A stretch of DNA of 64,000 bases from Granulicella mallensis (GCF_014203225.1 NZ_JACHIO010000024.1:1-64000); one strand, 5' to 3'; shown: positions 41,332 to 50,058, numbered from the stretch's first letter. The notes: generated from the letters alone by a model not told the origin. Made by a program: numbers and translations.

Positions 41332-43020
41332 TTACCAGATTTCGATTCCCCAGGTTGCGGACGGGGAATCAGAGAGGAGCATTGCTCGGTTCATTGCGAG
41401 GAAGACCGCTATTGCGGGATCAATCTTCATCTCAGGGGATGGTTTGTCAGGCATGGTCAGATTGCCGGCGACTGTCTCATGGGTGAGTACATTGCCCATC
41501 GCCCACTCAAGAAGTGGGTTGCCGTCATAATGGAACCTGCCGTCGTATACGGCTGACTCCAATTCCTTCATTGCGGGTGACAGTTCGCGAGGAGATGGCG
41601 GGATAATGACTCTATCGATGCCGCTTTGTTCTGCTACGCGCTGGGAGAATTGGTCTGCATAGCGCTCGTCATAGGCAAGCAGAGAGACTTTGAATTTGGA
41701 GATATCAGCGAGGGTGTCTCTTTCGAGCGTGGCGTAATCAATGCTGCTGCCCGGTGTAGAGGTGAGGAGTCCGTCAGCACACCATTTCTGAAAGTGTTGA
41801 TTGGCGGGGTCGTTGACACGTGACTCAGGAACGTAACACTGAACGAAGGCGTAATAGTGAGGTTTGCCTTCGATATCCCGCCTGAACAGTTTGCAGAGAG
41901 CGCAGAGGTCGATCTTGGAGGCAAGATCGCTGCTGAGGATGCAGGGATCATCGATGAATGCGTCTGGGCTGAGTGCGGAATCCGCACACTTTCGGAAGAA
42001 CTCCATGTTCATCCATGCGGATGAGGCGGTTATCCAATGATTCAAGTGTTTGCAGCGGAATGTTCCCTGCTTGGCACTATTACGAATTGCTTCGGCCTGA
42101 GCCTCAATGAGAGATTCTTCCGAGACACTCACACCAATGTTGGGATTGGCGCTTAGGAGGGCTTCGCGTGAGGTCCAGGGGATCTCGGGATCGGCGGTAT
42201 AAATGACACCGAATAGACGTTCGTTATCGCCTTTGCCATCTAGCAGTGCTTCAACTTCACGCTGTTTGGAGTGGGCCGGGCCGCTGATCGTTTCGCCAGC
42301 AGTGGTGATGATGAGCTTGAGAGGTTGTTTACGTCCGACCATGCCGGTCGATTGGGCGTCATAGAGGGATGCGTCTCTCCACTGATGGGCTTCGTCGCCG
42401 ACGAACAGATGAGGCATGGAGCCGTCTCGACCTGTGCCTATGACCGGCATCATTCGGGAGCGGGATCGAAGCTGTACAAGAGACTTTGCGTTGATCTCGA
42501 TGCCGTATCGCTTGCATAGCGCTGGCATCCCTTCGAGCATGGCTTTTGCCGGTCGGAACACTTCAAAGGCTTGCTGTTCGGTGAGTGCTCCGCAGTAGGT
42601 TTCGGCACCTTTCTCCCCGTCAAAGAAAGTCATGTACAGAGCAATGGCAGCAGCTAGGGGTGACTTGCCGTTCTTCCGAGGGATGAGTAAGACAGCCTCA
42701 CGGAAGCGCCTGAGTCGGGTGTCGCGGTCAACGAAGCCAAATATGGAACAGACGATGAAGACCTGAAAGTCTTCAAGTAAGAATGGTGTGGACTGTTTAG
42801 CGCCTTTCTCATGCGGACAGAGTTGGATGAAGCTGCAAACCTTATGTGCGCGGGCAGGATCGTATGTCCAGCGCCAATCAGTGCGCTCTAGATCGTCTAG
42901 GAAGCGTTGGCAGGCTCCGACTGTGTATCGGCTTGCGGGATGTTCCTTGGCAACGATAGACCGGCAATATCGTATGGCGCGGTCGGTGAAGCTAACTGTC
43001 GAGGAACTGCAAGGGGTCAT
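41332..43020 (-). CDS. Terminase large subunit
   Basis: A 562-residue DNA-packaging motor. The ATPase has an atypical Walker A, LLIPRKNGKSPLAAA, and a Walker B, LFVGDEAHQWR, of the HK97/YonA-type large terminases; the coupling motif TTAGE follows. The C-terminal nuclease domain carries acidic residues in SSDLASKIDL, LLAYDERYADQ and the final region. Its start overlaps the small subunit gene by 29 bp. Confidence 0.95.
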   Translation of the reverse strand: MTPCSSSTVSFTDRAIRYCRSIVAKEHPASRYTVGACQRFLDDLERTDWRWTYDPARAHKVCSFIQLCPHEKGAKQSTPFLLEDFQVFIVCSIFGFVDRDTRLRRFREAVLLIPRKNGKSPLAAAIALYMTFFDGEKGAETYCGALTEQQAFEVFRPAKAMLEGMPALCKRYGIEINAKSLVQLRSRSRMMPVIGTGRDGSMPHLFVGDEAHQWRDASLYDAQSTGMVGRKQPLKLIITTAGETISGPAHSKQREVEALLDGKGDNERLFGVIYTADPEIPWTSREALLSANPNIGVSVSEESLIEAQAEAIRNSAKQGTFRCKHLNHWITASSAWMNMEFFRKCADSALSPDAFIDDPCILSSDLASKIDLCALCKLFRRDIEGKPHYYAFVQCYVPESRVNDPANQHFQKWCADGLLTSTPGSSIDYATLERDTLADISKFKVSLLAYDERYADQFSQRVAEQSGIDRVIIPPSPRELSPAMKELESAVYDGRFHYDGNPLLEWAMGNVLTHETVAGNLTMPDKPSPEMKIDPAIAVFLAMNRAMLLSDSPSATWGIEIW

Positions 43021-43381
43021 TGGGGGAATCTTGAGGAGTGGCTGAAACTTTTGACCTGTCGGAAGGGGTCATGCCTAACGAGGCGAGGGCCATTCGCAAC
43101 TGCGCGATGGACGCAACAGTGGATTGCCCGGTACGAAGGTCGTAAATGAGGTGGGTTATGAGTTCGAGGATGATTCGGTCACTGCGTTGGAGAACACCAG
43201 GCGCAACCAAGCCAGCCACTTCATCCCATATCGCACGTTTCGCTTTACTGAAGCCAGATGGGGCTGAACCAATGGGAAGAGTCACATTAGGTTCGCTCAA
43301 TCTGTCTACATAGCGGCCAGGATTAGTGGCTAGACCGCCATTTAAGGCAAGCAGGGCCGTCGGTTTGCGTGGTTTGGGCAT
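42992..43381 (-). CDS. Terminase small subunit, P27-like
   Basis: About 129 residues from ATG 43381 (a longer open frame to 43528 crosses the start of the divergent HEPN-like gene and has a poor N-terminus). The beginning MPKPRKPTALLALNGG and the PSGFSKAKRAIWDEVAGLVAPGVLQRSD motif are typical of P27-family small terminases, which bind the packaging site and regulate the large subunit. It is divergent from the cargo island to its right. Confidence 0.82.
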   Translation of the reverse strand: MPKPRKPTALLALNGGLATNPGRYVDRLSEPNVTLPIGSAPSGFSKAKRAIWDEVAGLVAPGVLQRSDRIILELITHLIYDLRTGQSTVASIAQLRMALASLGMTPSDRSKVSATPQDSPNDPLQFLDS

Positions 43382-43506
43382 TGATTTTGAAAAGTTTGAA
43401 TTGCAGACGTAAAAATTCGACCAATGTGCGGTCTCAGGGGGTCTGAATGCGAGGGATTTCGCCCCCCTATCCCCTAGCGCTACGGATCGTTTAGGATTGC
43501 GAATAC

Positions 43507-44301
43507 ATGAGCACAAATCCGAACTCAAAGGCTAAAGCCACAAGACGGCTGCGGAACATCCTAGCCGACAACACTGCCTGCGAACAGCGGGTTAAGATGA
43601 TGCTTGACGCGATCACTGTTGCTCATGAGTTCACTCGGGATCGCCAGGAGCAATCGATGCTAGAGACAGCAGCGTCGATATCTAGGTTAGATATCCCGGC
43701 CGATTTAGTGAGCTGGTTTCGCAATAATATCCCTACCATCAGTGTCAAAAGGGCTTCTGACCTATCCTCATCGATGCGGGCGGCGTCGCTTATCTTCGCA
43801 CATAGTCATCTCGACAAGGCTCTAAACCAGCTTCTGATGCTCTCTGTACTGCTCCGACCATCAGACTGGAATGAAAGAATAAACGATTCGTGTCAGACTA
43901 AATACAGTTTGAAAGACCTTCGATCCATCGACCCACTTAAGATGGCGATCAACGCGACCAATCAATTCCTCACGCGGCAGAAGCACGCGAAGATTACAAA
44001 GAGGAACACGATGCTTCTTAGGTATGTCGGGAAGTATCCAGCATCACCTAACTATCATAGACTCGACACTCAAGCACTAGAGTTATTTGATGCTATGCGG
44101 CATCAGCTAATCCACGAGAGTTCTCATAATGGGCTAGACCTTAGTGAAGCTACCGGTCAAAGATGTCTCGCAGTCGTTAGTCACGTCGGGAGCTTAATTG
44201 AATCTGTGGCGCAGTACATCGATATCCCATTTGATGAAGTTGACTCGCTGGAACCGGTCGGTGAGGTAGGAGAGAGTGATGTGGAGAAAGTGGAATCTTG
44301 A
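43507..44301 (+). CDS. Unknown prophage cargo protein, HEPN-like
   Basis: A 264-residue, mostly alpha-helical protein, transcribed against the late operon and visibly AT-richer than the host. Near residue 200 it has LFDAMRHQLIHESS, in which R and H are separated by four residues, the Rx4-6H signature of HEPN RNases. The rest gives no family. HEPN proteins commonly act in abortive infection and toxin systems; here the assignment is only a motif match plus context (next gene DUF2971, then a methyltransferase and an HNH nuclease). It ends about 100 bp before the next gene, so an operon is likely. Confidence 0.5.
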   Translation: MSTNPNSKAKATRRLRNILADNTACEQRVKMMLDAITVAHEFTRDRQEQSMLETAASISRLDIPADLVSWFRNNIPTISVKRASDLSSSMRAASLIFAHSHLDKALNQLLMLSVLLRPSDWNERINDSCQTKYSLKDLRSIDPLKMAINATNQFLTRQKHAKITKRNTMLLRYVGKYPASPNYHRLDTQALELFDAMRHQLIHESSHNGLDLSEATGQRCLAVVSHVGSLIESVAQYIDIPFDEVDSLEPVGEVGESDVEKVES

Positions 44302-44401
44302 TCCCGAGAAGGAATGGGTTCCATGCGCCATATACGGCGATCCTTTTCTTAAATAGGCATATTCAGCACTGATTCGTTGTATTGAGGTACTATTTGCGGA
44401 T

Positions 44402-45301
44402 ATGGCACAAGATATAGTTCCTGAGCAAGTCGTAGCAAAGCCTGAACCTGAGGTCGTCTATCACTACACCTCTATGGAGGTGCTTCAAAAGATTATTAAG
44501 TCGCATGAGCTATGGGCGACGAATGTCAATTATTTGAATGATGTTTCTGAATACAGATTTTTTATTGACGCTACCGCCGATAGGTTTGTCGCCCTCGACT
44601 TAGGACCGCCGCATCTTCCGAAAATTGACAAATTTGATCCAGATAGTGATTTCGTGACATTACCATTTGTCACATCACTGTCTGGAGAGAGAGATTCGCT
44701 ATCGCAATGGCGCTCATACTGTACAACTGGCAATGGTGTCAGCATAGGATTTCGGACGACTTCACTTAGACGCGCGTATTTAACACCGCCAGAACAGCGG
44801 GTTCCAGGGATGCTAATTCCCGGAGTACATTTCGATAAAGTGCGGTATGTGAAGAAGGGTGATGATGCGAGTATTGATGCCGCACTGAACACTATTTATG
44901 AAACATCCAAACAGTACGTGGTGCAAAGCCCTGATCTCGTAGAGCAAGGGTTCACTTTTTCGTTCCATTTCGAGCAAGGTGTCGCGATGTCTGCCATGTT
45001 CCATAAAGATGACTCGTTCAGAAATGAGTGTGAATATCGCCTTTGCGCAGACAGCATAGGGTGGCGGCAAGATCTTCTACGGTTTCGACCTGCACGCACC
45101 ACATTGACTCCATACGTTGAAATATGTATTCCCAACACTGACAACGAGCAGCCAAAAGACACCTGGAATGCTATCGAAAGTATCACGATAGGGCCAACCC
45201 CGAATATGTCTTTGTCAATCGCGGCAGTACAGCGCTATTGCAGTGCTCAAGGTATCAATGTGGATGTCAAAGATTCTAAGGTTCCATATCGAGATTGGTA
45301 G
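44402..45301 (+). CDS. DUF2971 family protein
   Basis: A 299-residue protein with the DUF2971 pattern: VYHYTSMEVLQKIIKSHELW and WATNVNYLNDVSEY near the N-terminus, then SLSQWRSYCTTGNGVSIGF, and FRNECEYRL around residue 215. The early HYT, a tyrosine-rich middle and the late ExxxR segment recall ADP-ribosyltransferase-like folds, but that link is inference. Family members turn up often in phage and genomic-island cargo. It forms a rightward pair with the HEPN-like gene and converges on the methyltransferase gene with a 19-bp gap. Confidence 0.72.
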   Translation: MAQDIVPEQVVAKPEPEVVYHYTSMEVLQKIIKSHELWATNVNYLNDVSEYRFFIDATADRFVALDLGPPHLPKIDKFDPDSDFVTLPFVTSLSGERDSLSQWRSYCTTGNGVSIGFRTTSLRRAYLTPPEQRVPGMLIPGVHFDKVRYVKKGDDASIDAALNTIYETSKQYVVQSPDLVEQGFTFSFHFEQGVAMSAMFHKDDSFRNECEYRLCADSIGWRQDLLRFRPARTTLTPYVEICIPNTDNEQPKDTWNAIESITIGPTPNMSLSIAAVQRYCSAQGINVDVKDSKVPYRDW

Positions 45302-45319
45302 ATTCGAGTGACAGCCGCG

Positions 45320-46105
45320 CTATGCTGCCTTCTCTTCTATGATGTCTGGTTCATGCGGGATAGAGGTTAACGTTGTTTGGTTAGCCTCTGTCTCTTTGCA
45401 TCGTTGTGCTGCTATATCGAAATACTTTTGATCCTGTTCAATGCCGATTCCCTTTCGTCCTGTATTGAGCGCGGCGACAATCGTTGTTCCTGACCCCATT
45501 GTGCAATCAAGTACAGTGTCTCCAGCGTTTGTATAGGTGCGGATAAGGTATTCACAGAGATCGAGCGGTTTCTGTGTAGGATGTAAACCCTTGTCCTGTT
45601 TGAATTCGAGAACAGTCTTTGGATAGCGTGAGCCGTCGACGTTCACAGTCTCAGTGACTCTATCGAACGGGCGATAGTTGCTGCTTCCTTTGCGGCGTCC
45701 AGTCTTGTACGTCTTGTGGCCGTATTCCTTTTGCGGATTGTATGGCGGTGTCTTGTCGCAGAAGACCAGAATGTTTTCGTGGTTCTTTAGCGGATAGACA
45801 TGACAGTTGAGGAATCCTGTCCCCTGCGGTTTTTCCCAAATCCACTCAGTTCTGAGCTGTTTGAGATTACTCGCTGCTACGGTCGTGGTGAATGGCTGCT
45901 GAGTGAAGAGCACGATTGGCGCTCCCGGTTTGCAGACGCGTTTCCATTCTGCCCAGAGCTTTTCCATCGGGATAACACTGTCCCAGGCGTTGCTGGTCGT
46001 CCCGTATGGAAGATCGGTCAGGACCATATCGACAATCCCGGCTGGCAGTTTTGCCATCTGCTCTAGGCAGTCACCGAGGATGATTTGGTATGGTTCTTGA
46101 GGCAT
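45320..46105 (-). CDS. DNA methyltransferase, class beta (N6-adenine or N4-cytosine)
   Basis: A 261-residue amino-methyltransferase. Motif order is catalytic first, DLPYGTTSNAWDSVIP (DLPY in place of the usual DPPY, residues 31-34), then TRD-like middle (YNPQKEYGHKTYKTG), then HPTQKPLDLCEYLI, and the AdoMet-binding VLDCTMGSGTT near residue 205, i.e. class beta. It starts 44 bp from the divergent HNH nuclease gene at 46150, so the two may be a restriction-modification-like pair or the enzyme may protect phage DNA alone. Confidence 0.88.
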   Translation of the reverse strand: MPQEPYQIILGDCLEQMAKLPAGIVDMVLTDLPYGTTSNAWDSVIPMEKLWAEWKRVCKPGAPIVLFTQQPFTTTVAASNLKQLRTEWIWEKPQGTGFLNCHVYPLKNHENILVFCDKTPPYNPQKEYGHKTYKTGRRKGSSNYRPFDRVTETVNVDGSRYPKTVLEFKQDKGLHPTQKPLDLCEYLIRTYTNAGDTVLDCTMGSGTTIVAALNTGRKGIGIEQDQKYFDIAAQRCKETEANQTTLTSIPHEPDIIEEKAA

Positions 46106-46149
46106 GTCTTTCGTTAGGAATTTGCTGATCTCGCGGAGGCGAATAGGAA

Positions 46150-47274
46150 ATGAAGATTATTGAGGGTGTTGAGTTCCCTGACGGCGTGGTGGAACTCGTC
46201 GAGACCGTTGTAAACAAGGCGCACCTGGTAGCTGGCAAAGAATGTGTCTTTAAAGCAGACGGTCAGATTCGTGCCGCAGTCGAAGGTGCAACACGCACGA
46301 CCAAGGGGAATGGTGTTTTCCTGATGATCGCGCCAAGAGAACACGGCGCTACGATAATCAAGCGGAAAGCCTACAGTAGCGGACGAATGCGATTCGAGCT
46401 CACCGAGAATTCAATCGCAGAGGTTCTGCGAGATTTGCCCACATGGTACAAGAACGTAAAAGCTAGTCTTGATGAGTCCGGAAGGAGTGCCGCGAGCAAG
46501 AGTGACAAAAAGAATCCGGCATGGACTCGCGATGAGCTAATTCTTACGCTTGAATTTTACTTTCGGGTGCCACCCTGGAAAGTGAATGGGAACCATCCAG
46601 AAATCCTAAAATTGAGTGAAGAGTTGAAACATCTATCTGCCTTCACAGACCCGCCTGATGCCGTGCGATATAGAAATTCCAACGGCACATACATGAAGCT
46701 GATGAACTTTCAAAGTCTTGACCCAACCCGAGGTGGAAGGGGCCTGAAGAGCGCAAGTCGTGGCGACCGTGAAGTATGGGATGAGTTTGAGGATAGGCGA
46801 GACGAGCTAACAAAGGCAGCAGCAGCAATTCGAGCTGTCATCTCTAATCCAAAACTCATACAAGAGGCGCAGGAAGTAGACGGGCCAGATACAGACGATA
46901 TTACGGAAGCGCCAGAAGGACGGGTTCTCACAAGACTTCATCGGGTGCGCGAGCGGAATGCAAAGTTGGCGAAACGCAAGAAGGACCACGTATTCAAAAA
47001 GACAGGCGCGTTACGTTGTGAAGCGTGCCAATTTGACTTCGTGGCTCGGTATGGTCAGGACGCTCGCAATTGCATTGAGTGTCATCACATCATGCCATTA
47101 TCTCAGTTGCCGGAGCATACGAAGACGACTCTTGATGATCTTGCACTCGTTTGCGCCAATTGCCACCGGGTGATACATAAGCGAAAACAGTGGCTCACTA
47201 TTGCAGAGTTGAGAAAATTGCTTCAACAGTCCGGTACAGTCTCAAATGAGCAGGCCGCAGTGATACCCGAATGA
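46150..47274 (+). CDS. HNH endonuclease, McrA/ScoMcrA-like
   Basis: A 374-residue nuclease with a central module seen in many HNH restriction-like enzymes (NPAWTRDELILTLEFYF, then FRN-like VRYRNSNGTYMKLMNFQSLDP, about residues 120-195) and a C-terminal zinc-bound HNH domain (CEACQFDF, CIECHHIMPLSQL, LVCANCHRVIHKR; about 295-350). Architecture resembles methyl-directed Type IV and some Type II enzymes; the first ~110 residues are unassigned and may read DNA. It is divergent from the methyltransferase gene. A GGAGG lies about 12 bp before the ATG. Confidence 0.78.
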   Translation: MKIIEGVEFPDGVVELVETVVNKAHLVAGKECVFKADGQIRAAVEGATRTTKGNGVFLMIAPREHGATIIKRKAYSSGRMRFELTENSIAEVLRDLPTWYKNVKASLDESGRSAASKSDKKNPAWTRDELILTLEFYFRVPPWKVNGNHPEILKLSEELKHLSAFTDPPDAVRYRNSNGTYMKLMNFQSLDPTRGGRGLKSASRGDREVWDEFEDRRDELTKAAAAIRAVISNPKLIQEAQEVDGPDTDDITEAPEGRVLTRLHRVRERNAKLAKRKKDHVFKKTGALRCEACQFDFVARYGQDARNCIECHHIMPLSQLPEHTKTTLDDLALVCANCHRVIHKRKQWLTIAELRKLLQQSGTVSNEQAAVIPE

Positions 47275-47422
47275 CGGTCTTCGCTACGTGATGGGATTTT
47301 AACTTGCAATTTTGGAGCGCTTCGATATCATTCGGAAACGCAGTATTCTGGTGGGCCAAGCAAACTCAATCTCAAAAACATCACGCTCTATGGCGTGAAC
47401 CACTATATTTCGGAGAGTTAAC

Positions 47423-47776
47423 ATGATTAGCCTGTCTAATAGAGCTGAGACTACAGTCGTTGTATATATTACCTGGCTCACTTCTGATGGAAGACATGTA
47501 GGTGACGGCGACGGTCCCTGGGGACCGTACGAAATTGCAAGTCAGACCGTTAAATTGGTGGACGAAATGAACGAAAACACCGTTAATATCTATCTATTGA
47601 CGGCAACGGCCACAGATCCTGATGATCCTTATAATTTCCATATATACGGGAATAGTAGCCTAGATATTAGGGCCGAGGGACCATCTGGGGAAGATTTTGA
47701 TCCAAATACGGTGCAAGTCTACTACGATACTGGCGCTCCAGTGCCTTGCTTAAATCATAATTGGGGTCATGAGTGA
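47423..47776 (+). CDS. Unknown cargo protein, first of a coupled pair
   Basis: A 117-residue, strand-rich and acidic protein (VVVYITWLTSDGRHVGDGDGPWGPYEI region by position at about residues 12-38; NFHIYGNSSLDIRAEG later). There is no signal peptide or membrane segment. I do not recognise it. GGAGAG lies about 8 bp before the ATG. Its stop overlaps the start of the next gene by 8 bp, so the two are translated together, as toxin-immunity or subunit pairs often are. Clearly lower G+C than the flanking late genes. Confidence 0.6.
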   Translation: MISLSNRAETTVVVYITWLTSDGRHVGDGDGPWGPYEIASQTVKLVDEMNENTVNIYLLTATATDPDDPYNFHIYGNSSLDIRAEGPSGEDFDPNTVQVYYDTGAPVPCLNHNWGHE

Positions 47777-48248
47777 GGCAGAAACTAAGGTTGAAGTCCA
47801 ACAAATATGGCGCTGCAAGTTATGCAGAATAGGCTCAGTGCATACTCAATCTAGGGGCATCAGTCTTTATGGCATGGACGACTCTACCTGGAGAACTGAA
47901 ATGATAACTATATACAACAACACAGGAACAAAAGGTGGTGGGGTAAGCAACCCGCCCATCTATTACGATGTACAGGTTAACTTCTGGTCCATCGACCAGA
48001 TGTTGGATACGGGCGAATGGACTACAGCACTACCTCAGACTCCCCTGACAGTGCAGAGGTCTTCCGATAATGGCTATATATTACTGGTTCGGGAATCGCT
48101 TTCACCAGAAACCGTCTTTGCATATTACATACGTAAAGACGACAACCTAACAATAAGCAAAATGCAGGATGATCCGTACGTTCAATCTGATGACTACACG
48201 TTGCCCAATTTAAAGTATTTCAACTGGAACAATCCTGCAGTCGCGTGA
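47769..48248 (+). CDS. Unknown cargo protein, second of a coupled pair
   Basis: A 159-residue strand-rich protein with a CKLC pair near residue 17 and many aromatic residues (YYDVQVNFWSIDQM, KYFNWNNPAVA at the end). No family recognised. The first ATG (47769) overlaps the preceding gene; an internal ATG at 47873 would remove the cysteines and begin at a strand. Last rightward gene of the cargo island; beyond it the leftward phage genes resume. Confidence 0.55.
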   Translation: MSEAETKVEVQQIWRCKLCRIGSVHTQSRGISLYGMDDSTWRTEMITIYNNTGTKGGGVSNPPIYYDVQVNFWSIDQMLDTGEWTTALPQTPLTVQRSSDNGYILLVRESLSPETVFAYYIRKDDNLTISKMQDDPYVQSDDYTLPNLKYFNWNNPAVA

Positions 48249-48354
48249 GGCGATTGTGAGGGCTGCCACGCTGTACAGAAAAGGTGTTACCCTGTGTCGC
48301 GGCGATTTTGCTGTGGCACGGTTTCCATAACGATGTCAGATTAGTGAGATCGAT

Positions 48355-48528
48355 CTACTGTTTACGAGTTTCTTTGGAATACAGCCCGAAAAATACAATC
48401 AACCCAATAAACGAAGGAAAGAATACCAGGCGTGGAAGCCAGATAAAGGTCTTACTAAGGAGTACAGAAAAGGCACAAAGCATTCCGCAGCTTAACGCAA
48501 TGGCGAGAAATGTTCGATTCTTCTTCAT
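48355..48528 (-). CDS. Small membrane protein with two segments
   Basis: A 57-residue protein (MKKNRTFLAIALS start at ATG 48528, GGAG 6 bp upstream) with two hydrophobic helices, about residues 6-24 and 30-48, and a basic end. Possibly a small inner-membrane protein of the cargo island. No family recognised. Confidence 0.5.
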   Translation of the reverse strand: MKKNRTFLAIALSCGMLCAFSVLLSKTFIWLPRLVFFPSFIGLIVFFGLYSKETRKQ

Positions 48529-48607
48529 CTCAATCTCCACTTATTTAGACTCTGGAATCTGTTTCAGTTCGCCATCAGTCTCTTTGTTGGTATACAGGAG
48601 TTTGAAA

Positions 48608-48973
48608 TCATAGACAAACTTTCCTCAGTGGGCGCTGCGTAGCGGTGATTCTAGAGTGGCAAGTCTTGCAAAGCGAAGTCAGATTCGTTAGGTCTAGACG
48701 GCGGGATGGATCGGTATTGATAGGAATCTCGTGATGGACTTCTTCTGCGGGCACCGGTCTAGGCAAACAGTGTTGGCAGATGAATTTGTCACGTTGCAGC
48801 GCCAGGAGTCGTACACGACGCCAATCGGCATCATAGCCGCGAGATGTCGCTGATCCACGATGATTATCGTATTTGTACAGATTGTCTGTCGTGCTGTGTT
48901 TCTCGCAATAGCCGGATAAGGTGAGTTCACTGCATCCTGACTTCTTGCATGGGCGCTTCGGTGCCAGGGCCAC
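48608..48973 (-). CDS. Phage HNH endonuclease (packaging-associated type)
   Basis: A 121-residue HNH protein: CEKH near residue 23, SATSRGYDADWRRVRLLAL, then CQHC, EVHHEIPI and LCKTCHSRIT. This small type normally lies immediately upstream of the terminase genes in HK97-like phages and helps cos cleavage by the terminase. Here it is separated from the small terminase gene by the ~5-kb cargo island, which suggests that the island was inserted between them. Confidence 0.88.
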   Translation of the reverse strand: MALAPKRPCKKSGCSELTLSGYCEKHSTTDNLYKYDNHRGSATSRGYDADWRRVRLLALQRDKFICQHCLPRPVPAEEVHHEIPINTDPSRRLDLTNLTSLCKTCHSRITATQRPLRKVCL

Positions 48974-48974
48974 G

Positions 48975-49277
48975 TTAGCTGACTTTTACAGCCGAGAACA
49001 ATCCAATCAACAGGTCAATCTCTTGACCGGCTACGACGATTCCCTCGCCTGCTGCTTTAGCGGCGATGGTGGCGGCTGCTGTTGCCCATTGAGCTTCAGA
49101 CAAAGGACTCGTAACGTCTTGTTGAACTGCTGTGACGGCATCCTTTGCGATGACACCGAGAGCAGTCTTTAGGATGTTCTTTTCGGCATCGAGGAAGTTC
49201 TTTACGGCTGTTGAGCCGAATACGCTAGTGAAGGCGTGGGCGATGGCGTCGGCGGTATTGGTAATCCAATTACTCAT
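48975..49277 (-). CDS. Unknown small helical phage protein
   Basis: A 100-residue alanine-rich helical protein (MSNWITNTADAIAHAF, ATAAATIAAKAAGEGIVVAG, IDLLIGLFSAV). It has mildly hydrophobic stretches but no clear membrane span. It starts 8 bp inside the end of the next upstream gene and ends one base before the HNH gene, so it is part of a tight operon. Function unknown. Confidence 0.6.
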   Translation of the reverse strand: MSNWITNTADAIAHAFTSVFGSTAVKNFLDAEKNILKTALGVIAKDAVTAVQQDVTSPLSEAQWATAAATIAAKAAGEGIVVAGQEIDLLIGLFSAVKVS

Positions 49278-49488
49278 GATGAATGAACCTATTTGGAGAG
49301 TGTTTCTTGAAACTGTAGGGCTGAAAGCAGAACTTCCATGCTTCGAGAATCGCTTTGGCTTCGGCGGTGGGTCGTCTCTCTGTCAAGGCTTCGATGAGTT
49401 CGACACCAGGATAAGCGGACGAATCAGCGAGCTTGATGCGCTCAGGGATGTGTTTCTCCCGTTTGGGAAGTGATGTGTCTTTTTTCAT
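49270..49488 (-). CDS. Unknown small basic phage protein
   Basis: A 72-residue protein from ATG 49488 (a GTG at 49539 would add 17 residues) with a basic, proline-containing N-terminus and a helix VELIEALTERRPTAEAKAILEA. Its end overlaps the next gene by 8 bp. No family recognised; no strong ribosome site at either start. Confidence 0.45.
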   Translation of the reverse strand: MKKDTSLPKREKHIPERIKLADSSAYPGVELIEALTERRPTAEAKAILEAWKFCFQPYSFKKHSPNRFIHHE

Positions 49489-49632
49489 TTGAATAGGGCG
49501 AGGGGTTGGTTCTCTATTGGGCGGGGTTTTATGCAGCACGCGTTAACAGTCAATAGGTGGGTGATCGAATGATCGGACTGATGCGGAGATATTTCCCCTC
49601 TACTTATTACGGGCGTCTGAGAGGGAAATTGG

Positions 49633-50058
49633 CTACTGTATTTTGGCGAGTGCCTGAAGTTTCTGCTTGGCGTGGTCATACCGCTTACGAATGCAGTCTT
49701 TCGAAACGCCTTGCTGCTTGGCAATGTCCCGTAGAGACATTCCTTCAATGATGTGTTGGCTGATTATGTCTTGATCTTCAAGAGGCAAGCAGGATAGGGC
49801 AGCTACTATATGACCGTCTGTATCTTCTCCCTGTGGCGCGATGGGATCGAATGTCAGGTCGGGCTGGACAGTCCACTTACGATCCCGACGGCGTGATGTC
49901 TCTTGCCGATGATGAACCGTTCGGAGGATTGCTAATGCTGCCTTTTCAGTTTGTGGCGCGGCCTCAAGCAGTGCAACATATTGGTCTTGCCGGTAATCTC
50001 TATTTCGTGCATCCGCAAGGCGAAAGAAGTGATCTGGAGCGAGGCGATTAGTTGACAT
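49633..50058 (-). CDS. Sigma-factor-like transcription regulator (region 4 HTH)
   Basis: A 141-residue protein ending in a sigma-70 region-4-like helix-turn-helix: LPLEDQDIISQHIIEGMSLRDIAKQQGVSKDCIRKRYDHAK region, about residues 92-132. The N-terminal part is basic. Phages of this type often carry such a small regulator upstream of terminase to switch on late genes. Its ATG overlaps the stop of the 52-residue gene at 50048-50206 by 11 bp. Confidence 0.75.
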   Translation of the reverse strand: MSTNRLAPDHFFRLADARNRDYRQDQYVALLEAAPQTEKAALAILRTVHHRQETSRRRDRKWTVQPDLTFDPIAPQGEDTDGHIVAALSCLPLEDQDIISQHIIEGMSLRDIAKQQGVSKDCIRKRYDHAKQKLQALAKIQ

